NCBI RefSeq assembly: GCF_016587375.1
Contig: NZ_BNJG01000001.1
Span: 124,001 to 188,000, forward strand
DNA: 64,000 nucleotides
Source: Ktedonobacter robiniae
GTDB lineage: Bacteria; Chloroflexota; Ktedonobacteria; Ktedonobacterales; Ktedonobacteraceae
Direction of reading: 5' to 3'
Shown here piece by piece: positions 44,096 through 53,165 of this stretch. Every line of letters starts with the position of its first letter. Position 1 is the stretch's first letter. The position numbers were made by a program, and so were the translations under genes. The notes beneath the pieces are model-generated. The model had not been told where the DNA came from. It was given only the letters and a program-made list of their open reading frames with translations, and made no database searches.

Positions 44096-44938
44096 CTAGC
44101 CGCTTAAGCGATCATGCAAGACAATATCATTAATAAACGAAGCGCAGAGAAAACAGAGTTGTTCTTGCTCAAGATCTGTCATCACAAAATGGCCGCTCCG
44201 CTCCAGCCAGTGCAGCGATTTGGGGGCATACACGGCCTTGCGATACAACTCGGAGGCGCTCTCAGGCGGGTTAAGCGCATCCTGCTTTCCCTGAATAATC
44301 AGTAAGGGTGTCACCAGTTCCTGCAAACGCACGCGCAGTTCCCGCACCAGTGCGGTCATCTGGCGCCAAAGCGCGCCGGGGTAACGCGCTTCCTTAAGTG
44401 CAATCTCCAGTATCTCGTCTTCACTCAGTTCCTCAACTCCTTTGGGGTCAAGGAGACGTATACTCGTGAGAATATCATGGCGCACACAGGGATCCTCCAG
44501 CGCATATCCAGCCAGAGGCTGCCGGTGCTTCGCAAAATAGTCGCCAAAGGGAAAGCTCAACTCCTGAAACAGGCGCATAGGCGTTGACATAGCAATGACG
44601 CCCGCAATCTGCTGACCAAAGTCCAGGGCCGATAATATCGCCAGGACCGACCCCACGGAGAAACCACCCAAAAAAACATATGGGTAGTCTTCTAGCTCCA
44701 TTACCTCCTGAGCGATGGTCTTCAACCACGCCTCTCGCTCAACCTGGGCCAGGTGCTCTAAGTCGCCATCGTGGCCTGCTAGCGAGATGCCACGCACTCG
44801 GATGCCCTGTTGCGCCAGGTACTCGCCCAGACCCCTCATCTCTAAAGGACTCCCGCCAACATTATGCACCAGTACACAGGCCCTATCCGTATTCTGTGGC
44901 CCCAGGGAAAAGGAGACCGCGTTTCGTTGTAGTTTCAT
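44096..44938 (-). CDS. Alpha/beta hydrolase, esterase-like
   Basis: A 280-residue serine hydrolase related to small carboxylesterases and monoacylglycerol lipases. ATG 44938 follows GGAGG. CVLVHNVGGSPLEMRGLGEY supplies the oxyanion loop (HNVGG instead of the common HGFTG). The nucleophile is in GGFSVGSVLA (about residue 97), the acid in IIQGKQDALNPPES and the His in LERSGHFVMTDLEQE. The lid region (about 125-190) is helical. GHDGD replaces the usual GHG. It acts alone on the minus strand. The substrate is not evident. Confidence 0.85.
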   Translation of the reverse strand: MKLQRNAVSFSLGPQNTDRACVLVHNVGGSPLEMRGLGEYLAQQGIRVRGISLAGHDGDLEHLAQVEREAWLKTIAQEVMELEDYPYVFLGGFSVGSVLAILSALDFGQQIAGVIAMSTPMRLFQELSFPFGDYFAKHRQPLAGYALEDPCVRHDILTSIRLLDPKGVEELSEDEILEIALKEARYPGALWRQMTALVRELRVRLQELVTPLLIIQGKQDALNPPESASELYRKAVYAPKSLHWLERSGHFVMTDLEQEQLCFLCASFINDIVLHDRLSG

Positions 44939-45360
44939 CAGATCCTCCGCCTCTGGATACCCCTGCCTGTAGGCATAGGGAGGAAAGAGGCTCCATGCCT
45001 CTTAAGAGTTCCTTACACAGGATGTTAGTGCTATACAAAACACACTTCTCTCCCCCTTATGCCCACGCTCCTCCGCTTAAAAATCTATACGTTTCTATCC
45101 TATCTAACGTTCGTTTGTCTAAAAATATATCACTCCCGCAGACAAGAAATAAATACACAAAATAGATACGCACATACATATCTACGTTGGCACAACGCAG
45201 AATTTCACCCTTTTTCTCGACAAAAAACCTATATGCTTGCTTTCGCTGCCACAAAATACATCTATACGTTCTACAAAACTGGCCTCGTGACAGTATCCAG
45301 GCACATGCCCAGTTACCACCTCGAGGCTAGTTCTCTACATTCGCAATGCACGCATGCGAC
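44939..45360. other. Non-coding gap, AT-rich
   Basis: About 420 bp between larE and the hydrolase, both on the minus strand. It is more AT-rich than its surroundings. Apart from a weak AGGCAT...ATGCCT hairpin (about 44971-45000) I see no gene, RNA or repeat. Confidence 0.5.
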
Positions 45361-46242
45361 CTACTCAGCGGCTGTAGTCTTCTTCTTCTTGAAGAAAGAC
45401 TCATTCATGCTGCCCGTGCGGTACCCTAACAAATCGACTGTTACATAGGAATAGCCAATCTTACGCAGAGCATCGGTCACCTTGCGGCTCATCTCTTCTT
45501 CTACCAGGCGAGGGATCTCTGAGCGCTCCACCTCGATACGGGCGATTTTATCATGGTGGCGCACACGCAACTGGCGAAACCCCTGCTCGCGCAAAAACTT
45601 CTCCGCTTTATAGACCATCTGCAAAGAGGCCACATCCACTCGGCTCCCATAGGGAATACGCGAAGAGAAACAGGCCATCGCGGGCTTATCCCAGACCGGC
45701 ATACCCAGCATTTTCGCGATGGCACGGATCTCTTTCTTACCCATCTCCGCCTCTTTGAGCGGCCCCCGCACACCAAACTCACGCGCCGCCTTCTGCCCAG
45801 GACGAAAATCTCCATCATCGTCCTTGTTGACGCCATAAGCGATATGACGTAAATTGTGCTCCTTCGCTACTGGCTCCAGACTTGTGAAGAGCTCGGTCTT
45901 GCAGAAGTAGCAGCGCTGGACGGTATTGGATGCGTACCGTTCATCCTCCAGCTCATGGGTCTCCAGCGTCACAAGGGGCAGGCTCATCTGCGTGGCAACC
46001 TCGATCGCTTCTTGCGTCTCTTCAGGAGCATAGGCCGCCGATGAGGCAATCGCGCCTAGCGCCCGGTCACCCAGGACGTCGTGTGCTACTTTAAGCAGAA
46101 GCGCGCTGTCGACCCCACCTGAATAGGCAACCAGCACCGACTCCATCTCGCGCAAAATCTCTTGCAAACGCTCATATTTCGCCTGCGTCTGGGCATCCAA
46201 CGGCTCTACGTGTTCTTGTATTGTGTGGGGGGAATTTAGCAT
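45361..46242 (-). CDS. larE: ATP-dependent sacrificial sulfur transferase LarE
   Basis: A PP-loop enzyme that donates its own Cys sulfur to the nickel-pincer nucleotide precursor of lactate racemase and related enzymes. It is 293 residues from ATG 46242 (AGGAG site). The PP-loop is VLVAYSGGVDSALLLKVAHD (about residues 37-56). Family motifs follow: AYAPEETQEAIEVA, RCYFCKTELF with the sulfur-donor region, GVNKDDDGDFRPGQKAA, PAMACFSSRIPYG and the C-terminal YVTVDLLGYRTGSMNE. larA, larB and larC are not in the window, so the cofactor pathway must be completed elsewhere. The C-terminal KKKKTTAAE tail is extra. Confidence 0.93.
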   Translation of the reverse strand: MLNSPHTIQEHVEPLDAQTQAKYERLQEILREMESVLVAYSGGVDSALLLKVAHDVLGDRALGAIASSAAYAPEETQEAIEVATQMSLPLVTLETHELEDERYASNTVQRCYFCKTELFTSLEPVAKEHNLRHIAYGVNKDDDGDFRPGQKAAREFGVRGPLKEAEMGKKEIRAIAKMLGMPVWDKPAMACFSSRIPYGSRVDVASLQMVYKAEKFLREQGFRQLRVRHHDKIARIEVERSEIPRLVEEEMSRKVTDALRKIGYSYVTVDLLGYRTGSMNESFFKKKKTTAAE

Positions 46243-46497
46243 TCTTCTTTACTCCTGGTAGGCTACGAGCTTCTCGACTTGCATTCCTCTTCATATTCTC
46301 TAATCTATTCGAACTGAACGTCATTATAGCACCGCTGGCAACCCGCTTTATACACAGGCACGGAAGAGCAGCACTTCATTCAGGCGTGTATACTTCACCA
46401 TCCTCCAGGTGATATAACAAAGAGGAATCTGCCTCTCTATTCCATCAGATCTCTTCTGCAAAATACATTTTATTGCTATAGGAAAGGTCTAGCACGT

Positions 46498-47145
46498 ATG
46501 AGTGAGCGCACCACTGCCGCGATTATTCTTGCCGCGGGGACCTCCAGTCGCATCGGTGAAGACCGTCACAAGCTCTTGCTGCCCCTGGGAGATCGTCCCG
46601 TTATCGCGCATGTCCTCGATGCGGTCCTGGCCTCACAAGCACAACCAGTCCTGCTCGTGCTTGGGCATCGCTCCGCGCAGTTGCGTGCCGTGCTCGCCCC
46701 CTATCTCGCGCATCTAGAGGTCCATCCTGTCTATAACCCACTTTACCAACAAGGGATGAGTACCTCCATTCACGCGGGCATCACGGAGCTGACACACCTG
46801 GTACCAGACTGCGACTCCGCGCTGATCATTCTGGGCGACCAGCCCTTGCTCTCCGCCGCCATTCTCGATACACTTATGGAGGCCCGGCATACGACACATA
46901 GCCGTATCGTCGCGCCTCTCTACCAGGGACAACGCGGGAACCCGGTGCTCTTTGAGCGCAATCTCTTTCCCGAACTGCAAGAGGTACAGGGAGACGAGGG
47001 TGGACGCGCTGTGCTTACACGCCATCGAACCGAGATTACAAGTATAGAGTTGGGGTCTACACACGCTAACTACGATGTCGATACCTGGGATGCCTATGAA
47101 GCCGTCGTCAAAGAGTGGCACAAACAGCATCCTTCAGATGAATAG
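46498..47145 (+). CDS. mocA: MobA-like nucleotidyltransferase (molybdenum cofactor cytidylyltransferase type)
   Basis: A 215-residue nucleotidyltransferase of the MocA/MobA group, which adds CMP (or GMP) to molybdopterin. The N-terminal IILAAGTSSRIGEDRHKLLLPL matches the LAAGxSxRxG nucleotide loop with the conserved Lys. MSTSIHAGI, LIILGDQPLL with the Mg Asp, and GQRGNPVLFERNLFPEL are typical of MocA. DEGGRAVL and the late VDTWDAYEA finish the fold. It is first in a row with TPR, 2-hydroxyacid dehydrogenase and nucleotidyltransferase genes (17, 60 and 2 bp apart). The cofactor assignment follows the family. Confidence 0.87.
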   Translation: MSERTTAAIILAAGTSSRIGEDRHKLLLPLGDRPVIAHVLDAVLASQAQPVLLVLGHRSAQLRAVLAPYLAHLEVHPVYNPLYQQGMSTSIHAGITELTHLVPDCDSALIILGDQPLLSAAILDTLMEARHTTHSRIVAPLYQGQRGNPVLFERNLFPELQEVQGDEGGRAVLTRHRTEITSIELGSTHANYDVDTWDAYEAVVKEWHKQHPSDE

Positions 47146-47162
47146 AGGAGTCGCTCACAACC

Positions 47163-47531
47163 ATGTCTACACAAGAGCAACAGGCCGCCTTCTGGCTTCA
47201 ATATAGTCAACAACTCTCGAACTCCATCCGCTATACCGAGGCCCTGGCCGCAGCGGAGAAAGCGGTCGCGCTCAACCCCGCTAACCCAGAAACCTGGTAC
47301 ACCCGTGGAACTTGTTTCGCCATGCTCGCCCGCTACCAGGAGGCCCTGGCAGACTTCGAGCAGTCCCTGACCCTCCAGGACCACGACGCCGCGGCCTGGG
47401 ATGCCAAGGCCTGGGTCCTGGGTATCCTGGGGCACAAACAGGAGGCCCTGGCCGCCGTCAATCGCGCCCTGGAGATCGATCCGAACTACCTCGAAGCCCA
47501 ACGCCGCAAAGAGCGCCTGGAAGTGCTCTAA
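47163..47531 (+). CDS. Small tetratricopeptide-repeat protein
   Basis: A 122-residue all-helical protein with three TPR units: about 16-43 (NSIRYTEALAAAEKAVALNP), 46-77 (PETWYTRGTCFAMLARYQEA, ending LTLQ) and 80-111 (AAAWDAKAWVLGILGHKQEA, ending LEIDP). A short helix caps it (RRKERLEVL). There is no signal peptide or membrane helix, so it is probably a cytoplasmic protein-protein adaptor. It starts 17 bp after mocA. No specific partner can be named. Confidence 0.85.
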   Translation: MSTQEQQAAFWLQYSQQLSNSIRYTEALAAAEKAVALNPANPETWYTRGTCFAMLARYQEALADFEQSLTLQDHDAAAWDAKAWVLGILGHKQEALAAVNRALEIDPNYLEAQRRKERLEVL

Positions 47532-47591
47532 GGCACCCTTTATTTCACCCGCATCCTCAGCGTTGAGACCCAAAACAAAGGAGGAAAAGTT

Positions 47592-48566
47592 TTGAAGATT
47601 GTTATTCCTGATGACTACCAGGATGCTATACGGCAGCTCGATTGCTTCGCGCAGCTCAAAGGACACGATGTCACCATCTATAATGATAGCGTCACCGATA
47701 TTGAGGCCCTTGCCAGCCGCTTTCGCGAGGCCGATGCCCTGGTACTTATCCGCGAGCGCACAAAGATCAGCGAGGCCCTCCTGGAACGCCTGCCCAACCT
47801 CAAGTTGATTAGCCAGACCGGCAGGGGCTACCCCCATATCGATGTAGAGGCCTGCACACGCCATGGAATCGTCATCGCGGCGGGTGGCGGGACCTCTTAC
47901 TCCACCGCTGAAGTGACCTGGGGCCTGATCCTGGCCGCGACACGGCATATTCCCCAGGAGATCGTGTCGATGAAGGCTGGCCGCTGGCAGACGACACTTG
48001 GTACCGGTCTGCGCAATCGCACTCTGGGCATCTTTGGCTATGGTAGGATCGGTAGTCTGGTCGCGGGCTACGGTCGCGCCTTTGGTATGAAGGTACTCGT
48101 GTGGGGACGCGAAGGTTCACTAGCTCGTGCCCAGGCCGATGGCTTTGAGACCGCCAGCAGCCAGCAGATGCTTTTCGAGCGCGCCGATATCCTTACCCTT
48201 CACGTCAAAATGGCAGAGGCTACACGTGGGATCGTGACCGCCACTGACCTGACGGCGATGAAGCCATCCGCCCTTCTGGTCAACACCAGCCGCGCAGGCC
48301 TGATTGCTCCTGGCGTGCTGGAGGAGGCACTACGCGCTGGACGCCCAGGCTCAGCCGCCGTGGATGTCTATGAGAGCGAGCCAGTCACCGACCACCCTCT
48401 GCTACATATGGAGAATGTCATTTGCACACCCCATATCGGGTATGTGGAGAAAGATAGCTATGAATCCTTCTTTGGCGCGGCCTTCGAGCAGGTAGTTGCA
48501 TTCCAGGCTGGCCACCCCATCAATGTCGTCAATCCCGAAGTCCTTGGTAAACAGCCAGATGCGTAA
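47592..48566 (+). CDS. D-isomer-specific 2-hydroxyacid dehydrogenase
   Basis: An NAD(P)-dependent oxidoreductase of 324 residues starting at TTG 47592 after AGGAGG. The substrate domain starts [18 protein letters not shown]; the Rossmann motif is [20 protein letters not shown] (about residues 143-162). Catalytic Arg is in [10 protein letters not shown], Glu in VDVYESEPV and His in [11 protein letters not shown], so the active triad is complete. The N-terminal pattern and Gly at [12 protein letters not shown] (GNT/STAE) match the PDDY subgroup of SerA-like proteins common in many bacteria. The substrate is unknown. It sits in the mocA row. Confidence 0.9.
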   Translation: MKIVIPDDYQDAIRQLDCFAQLKGHDVTIYNDSVTDIEALASRFREADALVLIRERTKISEALLERLPNLKLISQTGRGYPHIDVEACTRHGIVIAAGGGTSYSTAEVTWGLILAATRHIPQEIVSMKAGRWQTTLGTGLRNRTLGIFGYGRIGSLVAGYGRAFGMKVLVWGREGSLARAQADGFETASSQQMLFERADILTLHVKMAEATRGIVTATDLTAMKPSALLVNTSRAGLIAPGVLEEALRAGRPGSAAVDVYESEPVTDHPLLHMENVICTPHIGYVEKDSYESFFGAAFEQVVAFQAGHPINVVNPEVLGKQPDA

Positions 48567-48568
48567 TC

Positions 48569-49459
48569 GTGTCTCACTCAGACACTGCTAGAAACGAGAA
48601 TGCTTCTTTGAACGCAGATATAATACTGGATCTCTTGCTCAATGAGCTCCGCGACACTCCTGGCCTATCTGGCATTGTGCTTGGTGGGTCGCGTGGCCGA
48701 GGAGCAGCCACGTCAACCTCAGACATTGATCTGGGACTCTACTATGATTCCGAAAATCCCATTGACCTGCGCCACTTACGTGCCGTCGCAGCCAGGGTCG
48801 ATGACGAACACCGCCAGGATGTGCTCACCGATTTCGGCGGCTGGGGACCACGCATCAATGGCGGTGGCTGGCTGGTGGTGCAGGGGATGCATGTCGACTT
48901 CCTCTACCGCGATCTGCGCGCGGTCGCACATTCCATTACCGAGAGTCGCGCTGGACGCGTGAGCATTGACTACCAGCCAGGCCATCCACATGGCTTTACG
49001 ACCGCTATGTATATGTCGGAAATCGCGCTCTGCCGCGTGCTCTGGGACCCGGCGGGCGAGGTCCAGCGCCTAAAAACCCTGACCACACCCTACCCTCGTC
49101 AATTGCAGGAGGGGATCGTCCGAAGCTTCTTCTGGGAGATCGATTTCGCCATCCAGAATGCGGCCAAAGCGGCCAGGCGCGGTGATGTTTCCTATGTCGC
49201 GGGCTGCTGCTTTCGCGCGGTTTCCTGCCTGCTCCAGGTCCTCTTCGCGCTCAACACCTGCTACTGGATGAACGAGAAGGGCGCCGTGGCGCTCGCCAAC
49301 GCCTTCCCGCTCGTACCTACCCACTTCGCCGAGCGCATTGGCGAGGCCTATACGCTCCTCACGCCCGAGAGCGCAAACCTCAAGGCTGCGCTCGAGCAAC
49401 TTGAGGCACTCCACAAAGAGACGCAAGCCCTACTGACAGCCCAGGGCTTGCCGGCATAA
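48569..49459 (+). CDS. Nucleotidyltransferase-domain protein
   Basis: A 296-residue protein beginning at GTG 48569, 2 nt after the previous stop, suggesting translational coupling. The NT motif GIVLGGSRGRGAATSTSDID (about residues 35-54) with the downstream acidic HVDFLYRDL gives the GS-x10-DxD plus third Asp of DNA polymerase beta-type nucleotidyltransferases. The C-terminal half (about 150-290) is helical, resembling HEPN/KNTase C-domains seen in DUF4037-like proteins. It may modify a small molecule or protein; no antitoxin-like partner is adjacent. Confidence 0.75.
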   Translation: MSHSDTARNENASLNADIILDLLLNELRDTPGLSGIVLGGSRGRGAATSTSDIDLGLYYDSENPIDLRHLRAVAARVDDEHRQDVLTDFGGWGPRINGGGWLVVQGMHVDFLYRDLRAVAHSITESRAGRVSIDYQPGHPHGFTTAMYMSEIALCRVLWDPAGEVQRLKTLTTPYPRQLQEGIVRSFFWEIDFAIQNAAKAARRGDVSYVAGCCFRAVSCLLQVLFALNTCYWMNEKGAVALANAFPLVPTHFAERIGEAYTLLTPESANLKAALEQLEALHKETQALLTAQGLPA

Positions 49460-49462
49460 GCA

Positions 49463-49493
49463 AACGGGGTGCTGATAATCTCAGCATCCCGTT
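49463..49493. terminator. Small bidirectional terminator
   Basis: AACGGGGTGCTGA pairs with TCAGCATCCCGTT (one G-T) around a short TAATC-type loop, between the nucleotidyltransferase stop and the converging tmk gene. It is an ordinary size, in contrast to the long hairpins. Confidence 0.6.
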
Positions 49494-49509
49494 CATCCTG
49501 GCTCTTATC

Positions 49510-50163
49510 TTATGCACGCGCCGCCAGGAGCCGCTCAACGTGACCCTGGATCTCGCGCTGAATGACTTCAGGAGTACGCGAGGCATCAAGCACTTTGATA
49601 CGCTGTGGATACCTGCGGGCTAGCGTGAGAAAGGCCTCGCGCAAGGTCCGATGAAAGGTCTCCGTTTCGCGATCAAAATGGCTCTGCTCAGTACGCATAC
49701 CACTCTGGTCCACGGCCAGGTTGGTGCGTTGCTGCACCTTCTCAGGTGGCAAATCCAGCATGATAGTTAGATTGGGCTGATGTCCCTGTGTCGCCAACAG
49801 TGAGAGATCCTCCACCAGTTGCTCACCAACACCACGCGCCGCTCCTTGATAGGCAATGCTGGAATCAAAGCAGCGATCCGAGACGATTACTTTCCCCTCG
49901 TCAAGCGCGGGCAGGATCACCTCGGCAAAATGCTGGGCGCGGTCAGCCTGGAAGAGCAGGGCTTCGGCCAGGGGAGAGATATGCAGGTCGGGGCGGTTCA
50001 GCAGGAGGCGCCGGATCTCCACCCCTAGGGGAGAGCCACCCGGCTCACGTGTGCGCAGATATGACACCCCCTGGCTCTGTAGCCACTCCTCTAGCAGGTT
50101 CATCTGTGTGGTCTTGCCCGCCCCATCGAGACCCTCAAACGAAATCAGTACGCCACGTTCCAC
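49510..50163 (-). CDS. tmk: Thymidylate kinase
   Basis: Phosphorylates dTMP to dTDP, 217 residues starting at GTG 50163, 4 nt after the dcd stop with GGGAGG in the dcd end. P-loop FEGLDGAGKTTQ (residues 9-20), the DR(E/Y)-type motif TREPGGSPLGVEIR, the dTMP-binding DRCFDSSIAYQGAARG (about 95-110) and a LID region with few basic residues (DLPPEKVQQRTN). The Arg within the P-loop seen in some types is absent (GAGKT). It forms an operon with dcd, consistent with dTTP synthesis. Confidence 0.95.
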   Translation of the reverse strand: MERGVLISFEGLDGAGKTTQMNLLEEWLQSQGVSYLRTREPGGSPLGVEIRRLLLNRPDLHISPLAEALLFQADRAQHFAEVILPALDEGKVIVSDRCFDSSIAYQGAARGVGEQLVEDLSLLATQGHQPNLTIMLDLPPEKVQQRTNLAVDQSGMRTEQSHFDRETETFHRTLREAFLTLARRYPQRIKVLDASRTPEVIQREIQGHVERLLAARA

Positions 50164-50166
50164 GCC

Positions 50167-50763
50167 CTACTTGCCTCCCTTATCGGTGCGATAGACATCG
50201 TAGTCCCAGTCAAAGTAGGGCTTGGGGAGCATATCCTCTGGACGCCAGGATTCCGCACGCTTGCCGTACTTGCCGTGATACTCCTTGAGCGTCTCGCCAA
50301 TAAATTCAAAGGTCAACTGGCAGATGCGGAAGCCCACGGGGACGTAGATGGTCGTCTGCGTATGATTGCTAATCTCCATGGTCCAGCGGCTAATATAACC
50401 GACATCACCCACACCGGCACAGCGGCAGACCGAGAGGCCCGAGCGCGCGACCGTGCTACGCGAATACATCTTTGCCAGGTAGCCGTTATGACCACCAATG
50501 ATCTCCTGTGTATGCGCCAGAATCGTCGTGCCGGGGCGAATCGCGATCTTTCCCTCGCTTGCCTGGCGGGGCATTCCCCAGTAGCGACGAATCTCCTCCG
50601 GGTTGTCCAGGTGCATAGCCTCTATATTGGCGTCCCCCTGGAAATACCACTCGCCCAGGCGGCAGTCATATGAGTTGGTTCCCAGGTGACGCATATCAAA
50701 GGGTTCAATAACGATATTGCCCTGCTCTAGTTCTTCAAGGATACGTTTATCGGATAATAACAT
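50167..50763 (-). CDS. dcd: dCTP deaminase family protein
   Basis: Converts dCTP to dUTP (mono- or bifunctional with dUTPase), 198 residues from ATG 50763 (GGAG site). The fold is that of trimeric dUTPase/Dcd: LSDKRILEELEQGNIVIEPF at the N-terminus, a nucleotide-site Arg/Ser in MYSRSTVARSGLSVC (about 108-122), AGVGDVGYISRWTMEISNHT with the catalytic-type Glu, and GFRICQLTFE. The motif AGxIDPGF is changed to AGVGDVGYI, so the family member is somewhat divergent. A stop-start distance of 4 nt links it to tmk, both feeding dTTP synthesis. Confidence 0.88.
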   Translation of the reverse strand: MLLSDKRILEELEQGNIVIEPFDMRHLGTNSYDCRLGEWYFQGDANIEAMHLDNPEEIRRYWGMPRQASEGKIAIRPGTTILAHTQEIIGGHNGYLAKMYSRSTVARSGLSVCRCAGVGDVGYISRWTMEISNHTQTTIYVPVGFRICQLTFEFIGETLKEYHGKYGKRAESWRPEDMLPKPYFDWDYDVYRTDKGGK

Positions 50764-50815
50764 GCTGTTTCGGTCTCCAATGAAAAGAAAAAATACGATA
50801 CACGCGCACTTCTAC

Positions 50816-52870
50816 CTACTCTTCCAGCGGCAAGAGTGGTTCGGCACCGATATGCTGCCAGATCTGTGCGAACAACGCCTCCTGCTCCTCCTCGCTTGCC
50901 AGGGCAGATGAAAATGGGAAGAAGGCCCGGTCTTCACTATGATGATGAATCCAACGACTGATAATATTAATTTGATCGACTTCGGCCTGACCCACAATAT
51001 CAGGCGGGCGCCCTAAGTCACGCGCCTGAACCAGCAAAGTACGCAGGGCCAGCTTTGTCTCTGGCTCATTATGGGCCACGCGCTGCTGGGCAATCAAGCG
51101 ACCATGTCTGACCAGAAAGAGTTCATTGTGGTCAAGCTCGGATGAGGGATAGACAATAAACAAATTGTTGGCCTCAACGGCGCCCGTGATCAACTGCTGA
51201 CCGATCAGGACCTCGTCGGCGCTGCGCAGTGCGTCACGTAGCCAGGCGGCTCGCTCAAAGTTGAGCTGTTGCGCCGCCTCAAACATCTGTCGGCGCAGGC
51301 GATCAAAGAGGTCCTCTCGCTCACCACCCAGGAAGGCACAAACCTGTTCGATAATTTTACGATACTCATCCTCATCTACGCCACCCCGACAGGGAGCGGG
51401 ACAGCGCCCCAGATGGTGACGCAAACAGGGATCAGAAGCCTTCGCTGCTGGTGGCAGGCCGCGTGTACAGGTGCGCACCGGAAAGATCTTCTGCATCAAT
51501 TCAATGGTCGCATCCACAACCCTGCGGCTGCGGAAGGGACCAAAGTAGCGCGCACCATCCGCCGCGATCTCGCGCGTGGCGTAGATCCTGGGAAAGGCAT
51601 GCTGTACATCGATCTTGATAAAGGGATAGAGTTCATAGTTGCGCAATTGCACATTATACATCGGCTGCAACTCTTTGATCAGCCGCGACTCCACCAGCAA
51701 CGCCTCCAGCTCCGAACCCAGCACCCTCGTCTCAATCTGGCGTACGTTCTGCAAGAGGCCATCCATCTTGCGCGTGTATCCCAGCGGCTGGCTATAATAG
51801 GAACCCAGCCTGTCCTTCAGGCATTTCGCCTTGCCAACATAGATCACCTGCCCATGCTCGTCCCGCATGAGATAGACACCGGGCTTCTCAGGGAAGTTGC
51901 GCCGCCAGGCAGGATTGAGCAGGAGGCTCCCGTTCGGTCGCGTCGCCACGCCCGAAAGCTTCTCGTCGGCCCGGCCACGCGCCGCCACCTTCGCATCTAC
52001 CTGGGTGATATCCCCACTCCAGGCCACAGACAACTGCTGGCGCAGGCGTAGATGTCCCAGCGTATGTATCCCCTGTACTTTTGCGCGTTCAATCAAGCGA
52101 GCAAAGACATCGGCCGTCACCCGGGCATCACCCAGGGCGCGGTGCCGGTCATGCGTCCTGATCTGTAAATATTGCGCCACCATGTCCAGCTTGAAGCGCT
52201 TCAGACCTGGCAACAGACGACGCGAGAGCAAAATTGTATCCAGGCCCTCAACAGGAAAGGGCAGGCCCAACAACTGGGCTTCGTGCGTGAGAAAATTGAC
52301 ATCAAAGCTCAGATTATGTCCAACCAGGGTTGCGCCCTCAATAAAACGCAGGAAATCTGGCATGATATCGCGCGCCTTGGGCGCATCAGCTAGCATCTCT
52401 GGAGAAATACCTGTAAAGCGCACAATAAAGGGAGGAATGCGCCGCTCTGGATGCACCAGGCTCTGAAAGGTATCCAGGATCTCGCCATTACGCATACGCA
52501 CGCCCGCTACCTCAATCACACGGTCCGGCCCGGGCCGTAGCCCGGTCGTCTCGGTATCCACCACCACAAACTCTACCTCTTCAAGCGCAAGCTGAGTACG
52601 CTTCCACGCGGTTAAACCCCACAGCCGTTCTTGACCACCCATCTCGTCTTCATCACCAACTGAGAGAGCGTCAAAGAGAGGAGAGCCGCGCAACGTCTGC
52701 CGCAATAATATTGTCCAGAAGCCATTGGAGTTGCCACCGCCCGTCACCCCAAAGAGATATTCGATTAACTGCTCTTCTGCGACCGGTTGCCCGACCTGCT
52801 CAAGCAGTTCATGTGCCCTGCGCAGTAATGTCCCTCGCTGCGGCACACTATTCTCATCCACCTGCGCCAT
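50816..52870 (-). CDS. DnaQ-type 3'-5' exonuclease fused to UvrC-like GIY-YIG nuclease
   Basis: A 684-residue fusion from ATG 52870 (GGAG site). Residues about 8-65 look like a winged-helix/HARE-type module (RRAHELLEQVGQPVAEEQLI). An exonuclease domain follows (about 98-265): FVVVDTETTGL, VGHNLSFDVNFL, HRALGDARVTADV, the DEDDh set. A GIY-YIG domain starts near 328 (GVYLMRDEHGQVIYVGKAK) with the UvrC family stretch RYFGPFRS and a Cys-rich part (CLRHHLGRCPAPC) around 505, then a UVR helix pair (LNFERAAWLRDAL). The RNase H/HhH C-half of UvrC is missing, so it resembles Cho. It probably trims and incises DNA in repair. Confidence 0.92.
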   Translation of the reverse strand: MAQVDENSVPQRGTLLRRAHELLEQVGQPVAEEQLIEYLFGVTGGGNSNGFWTILLRQTLRGSPLFDALSVGDEDEMGGQERLWGLTAWKRTQLALEEVEFVVVDTETTGLRPGPDRVIEVAGVRMRNGEILDTFQSLVHPERRIPPFIVRFTGISPEMLADAPKARDIMPDFLRFIEGATLVGHNLSFDVNFLTHEAQLLGLPFPVEGLDTILLSRRLLPGLKRFKLDMVAQYLQIRTHDRHRALGDARVTADVFARLIERAKVQGIHTLGHLRLRQQLSVAWSGDITQVDAKVAARGRADEKLSGVATRPNGSLLLNPAWRRNFPEKPGVYLMRDEHGQVIYVGKAKCLKDRLGSYYSQPLGYTRKMDGLLQNVRQIETRVLGSELEALLVESRLIKELQPMYNVQLRNYELYPFIKIDVQHAFPRIYATREIAADGARYFGPFRSRRVVDATIELMQKIFPVRTCTRGLPPAAKASDPCLRHHLGRCPAPCRGGVDEDEYRKIIEQVCAFLGGEREDLFDRLRRQMFEAAQQLNFERAAWLRDALRSADEVLIGQQLITGAVEANNLFIVYPSSELDHNELFLVRHGRLIAQQRVAHNEPETKLALRTLLVQARDLGRPPDIVGQAEVDQINIISRWIHHHSEDRAFFPFSSALASEEEQEALFAQIWQHIGAEPLLPLEE

Positions 52871-52922
52871 GCCATAACTCCACTTCGCCAAATAAATCGC
52901 TGTCAATTAGATCATATGTGCG

Positions 52923-52951
52923 AGAATAGCACGCCCCGCCCCTTTTGACAA
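52923..52951 (-). promoter_or_regulatory. Sigma-70 promoter of the exonuclease-UvrC fusion gene
   Basis: On the minus strand TTGTCA (52946-52951), 17-bp spacer, TATTCT (52923-52928). Start near 52916, about 46 nt before the ATG at 52870. Confidence 0.6.
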
Positions 52952-53165
52952 GTACATAGTCCTGAGCACCGCAGGTGTGAAGGAAAGAACAGTCAAGAGG
53001 GCTATAAAATGAGCAAATATATTACCGCCAATCTCACTTCCTGCTACAATAGGAACAATCAGCGTCTCCAAAGATGTCAGTCGAAACGTTTACCAAGCAT
53101 AAAGTACAATAAGCAAAGCTGGCAAATACGGCAACATTAAGCGCACCCTGTCGAAAGGAAAGAGG

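Noticed and set aside
48569..49459. MNT/HEPN toxin-antitoxin pair
   Set aside because: The nucleotidyltransferase has no adjacent HEPN partner gene and is tied to a metabolic gene row.
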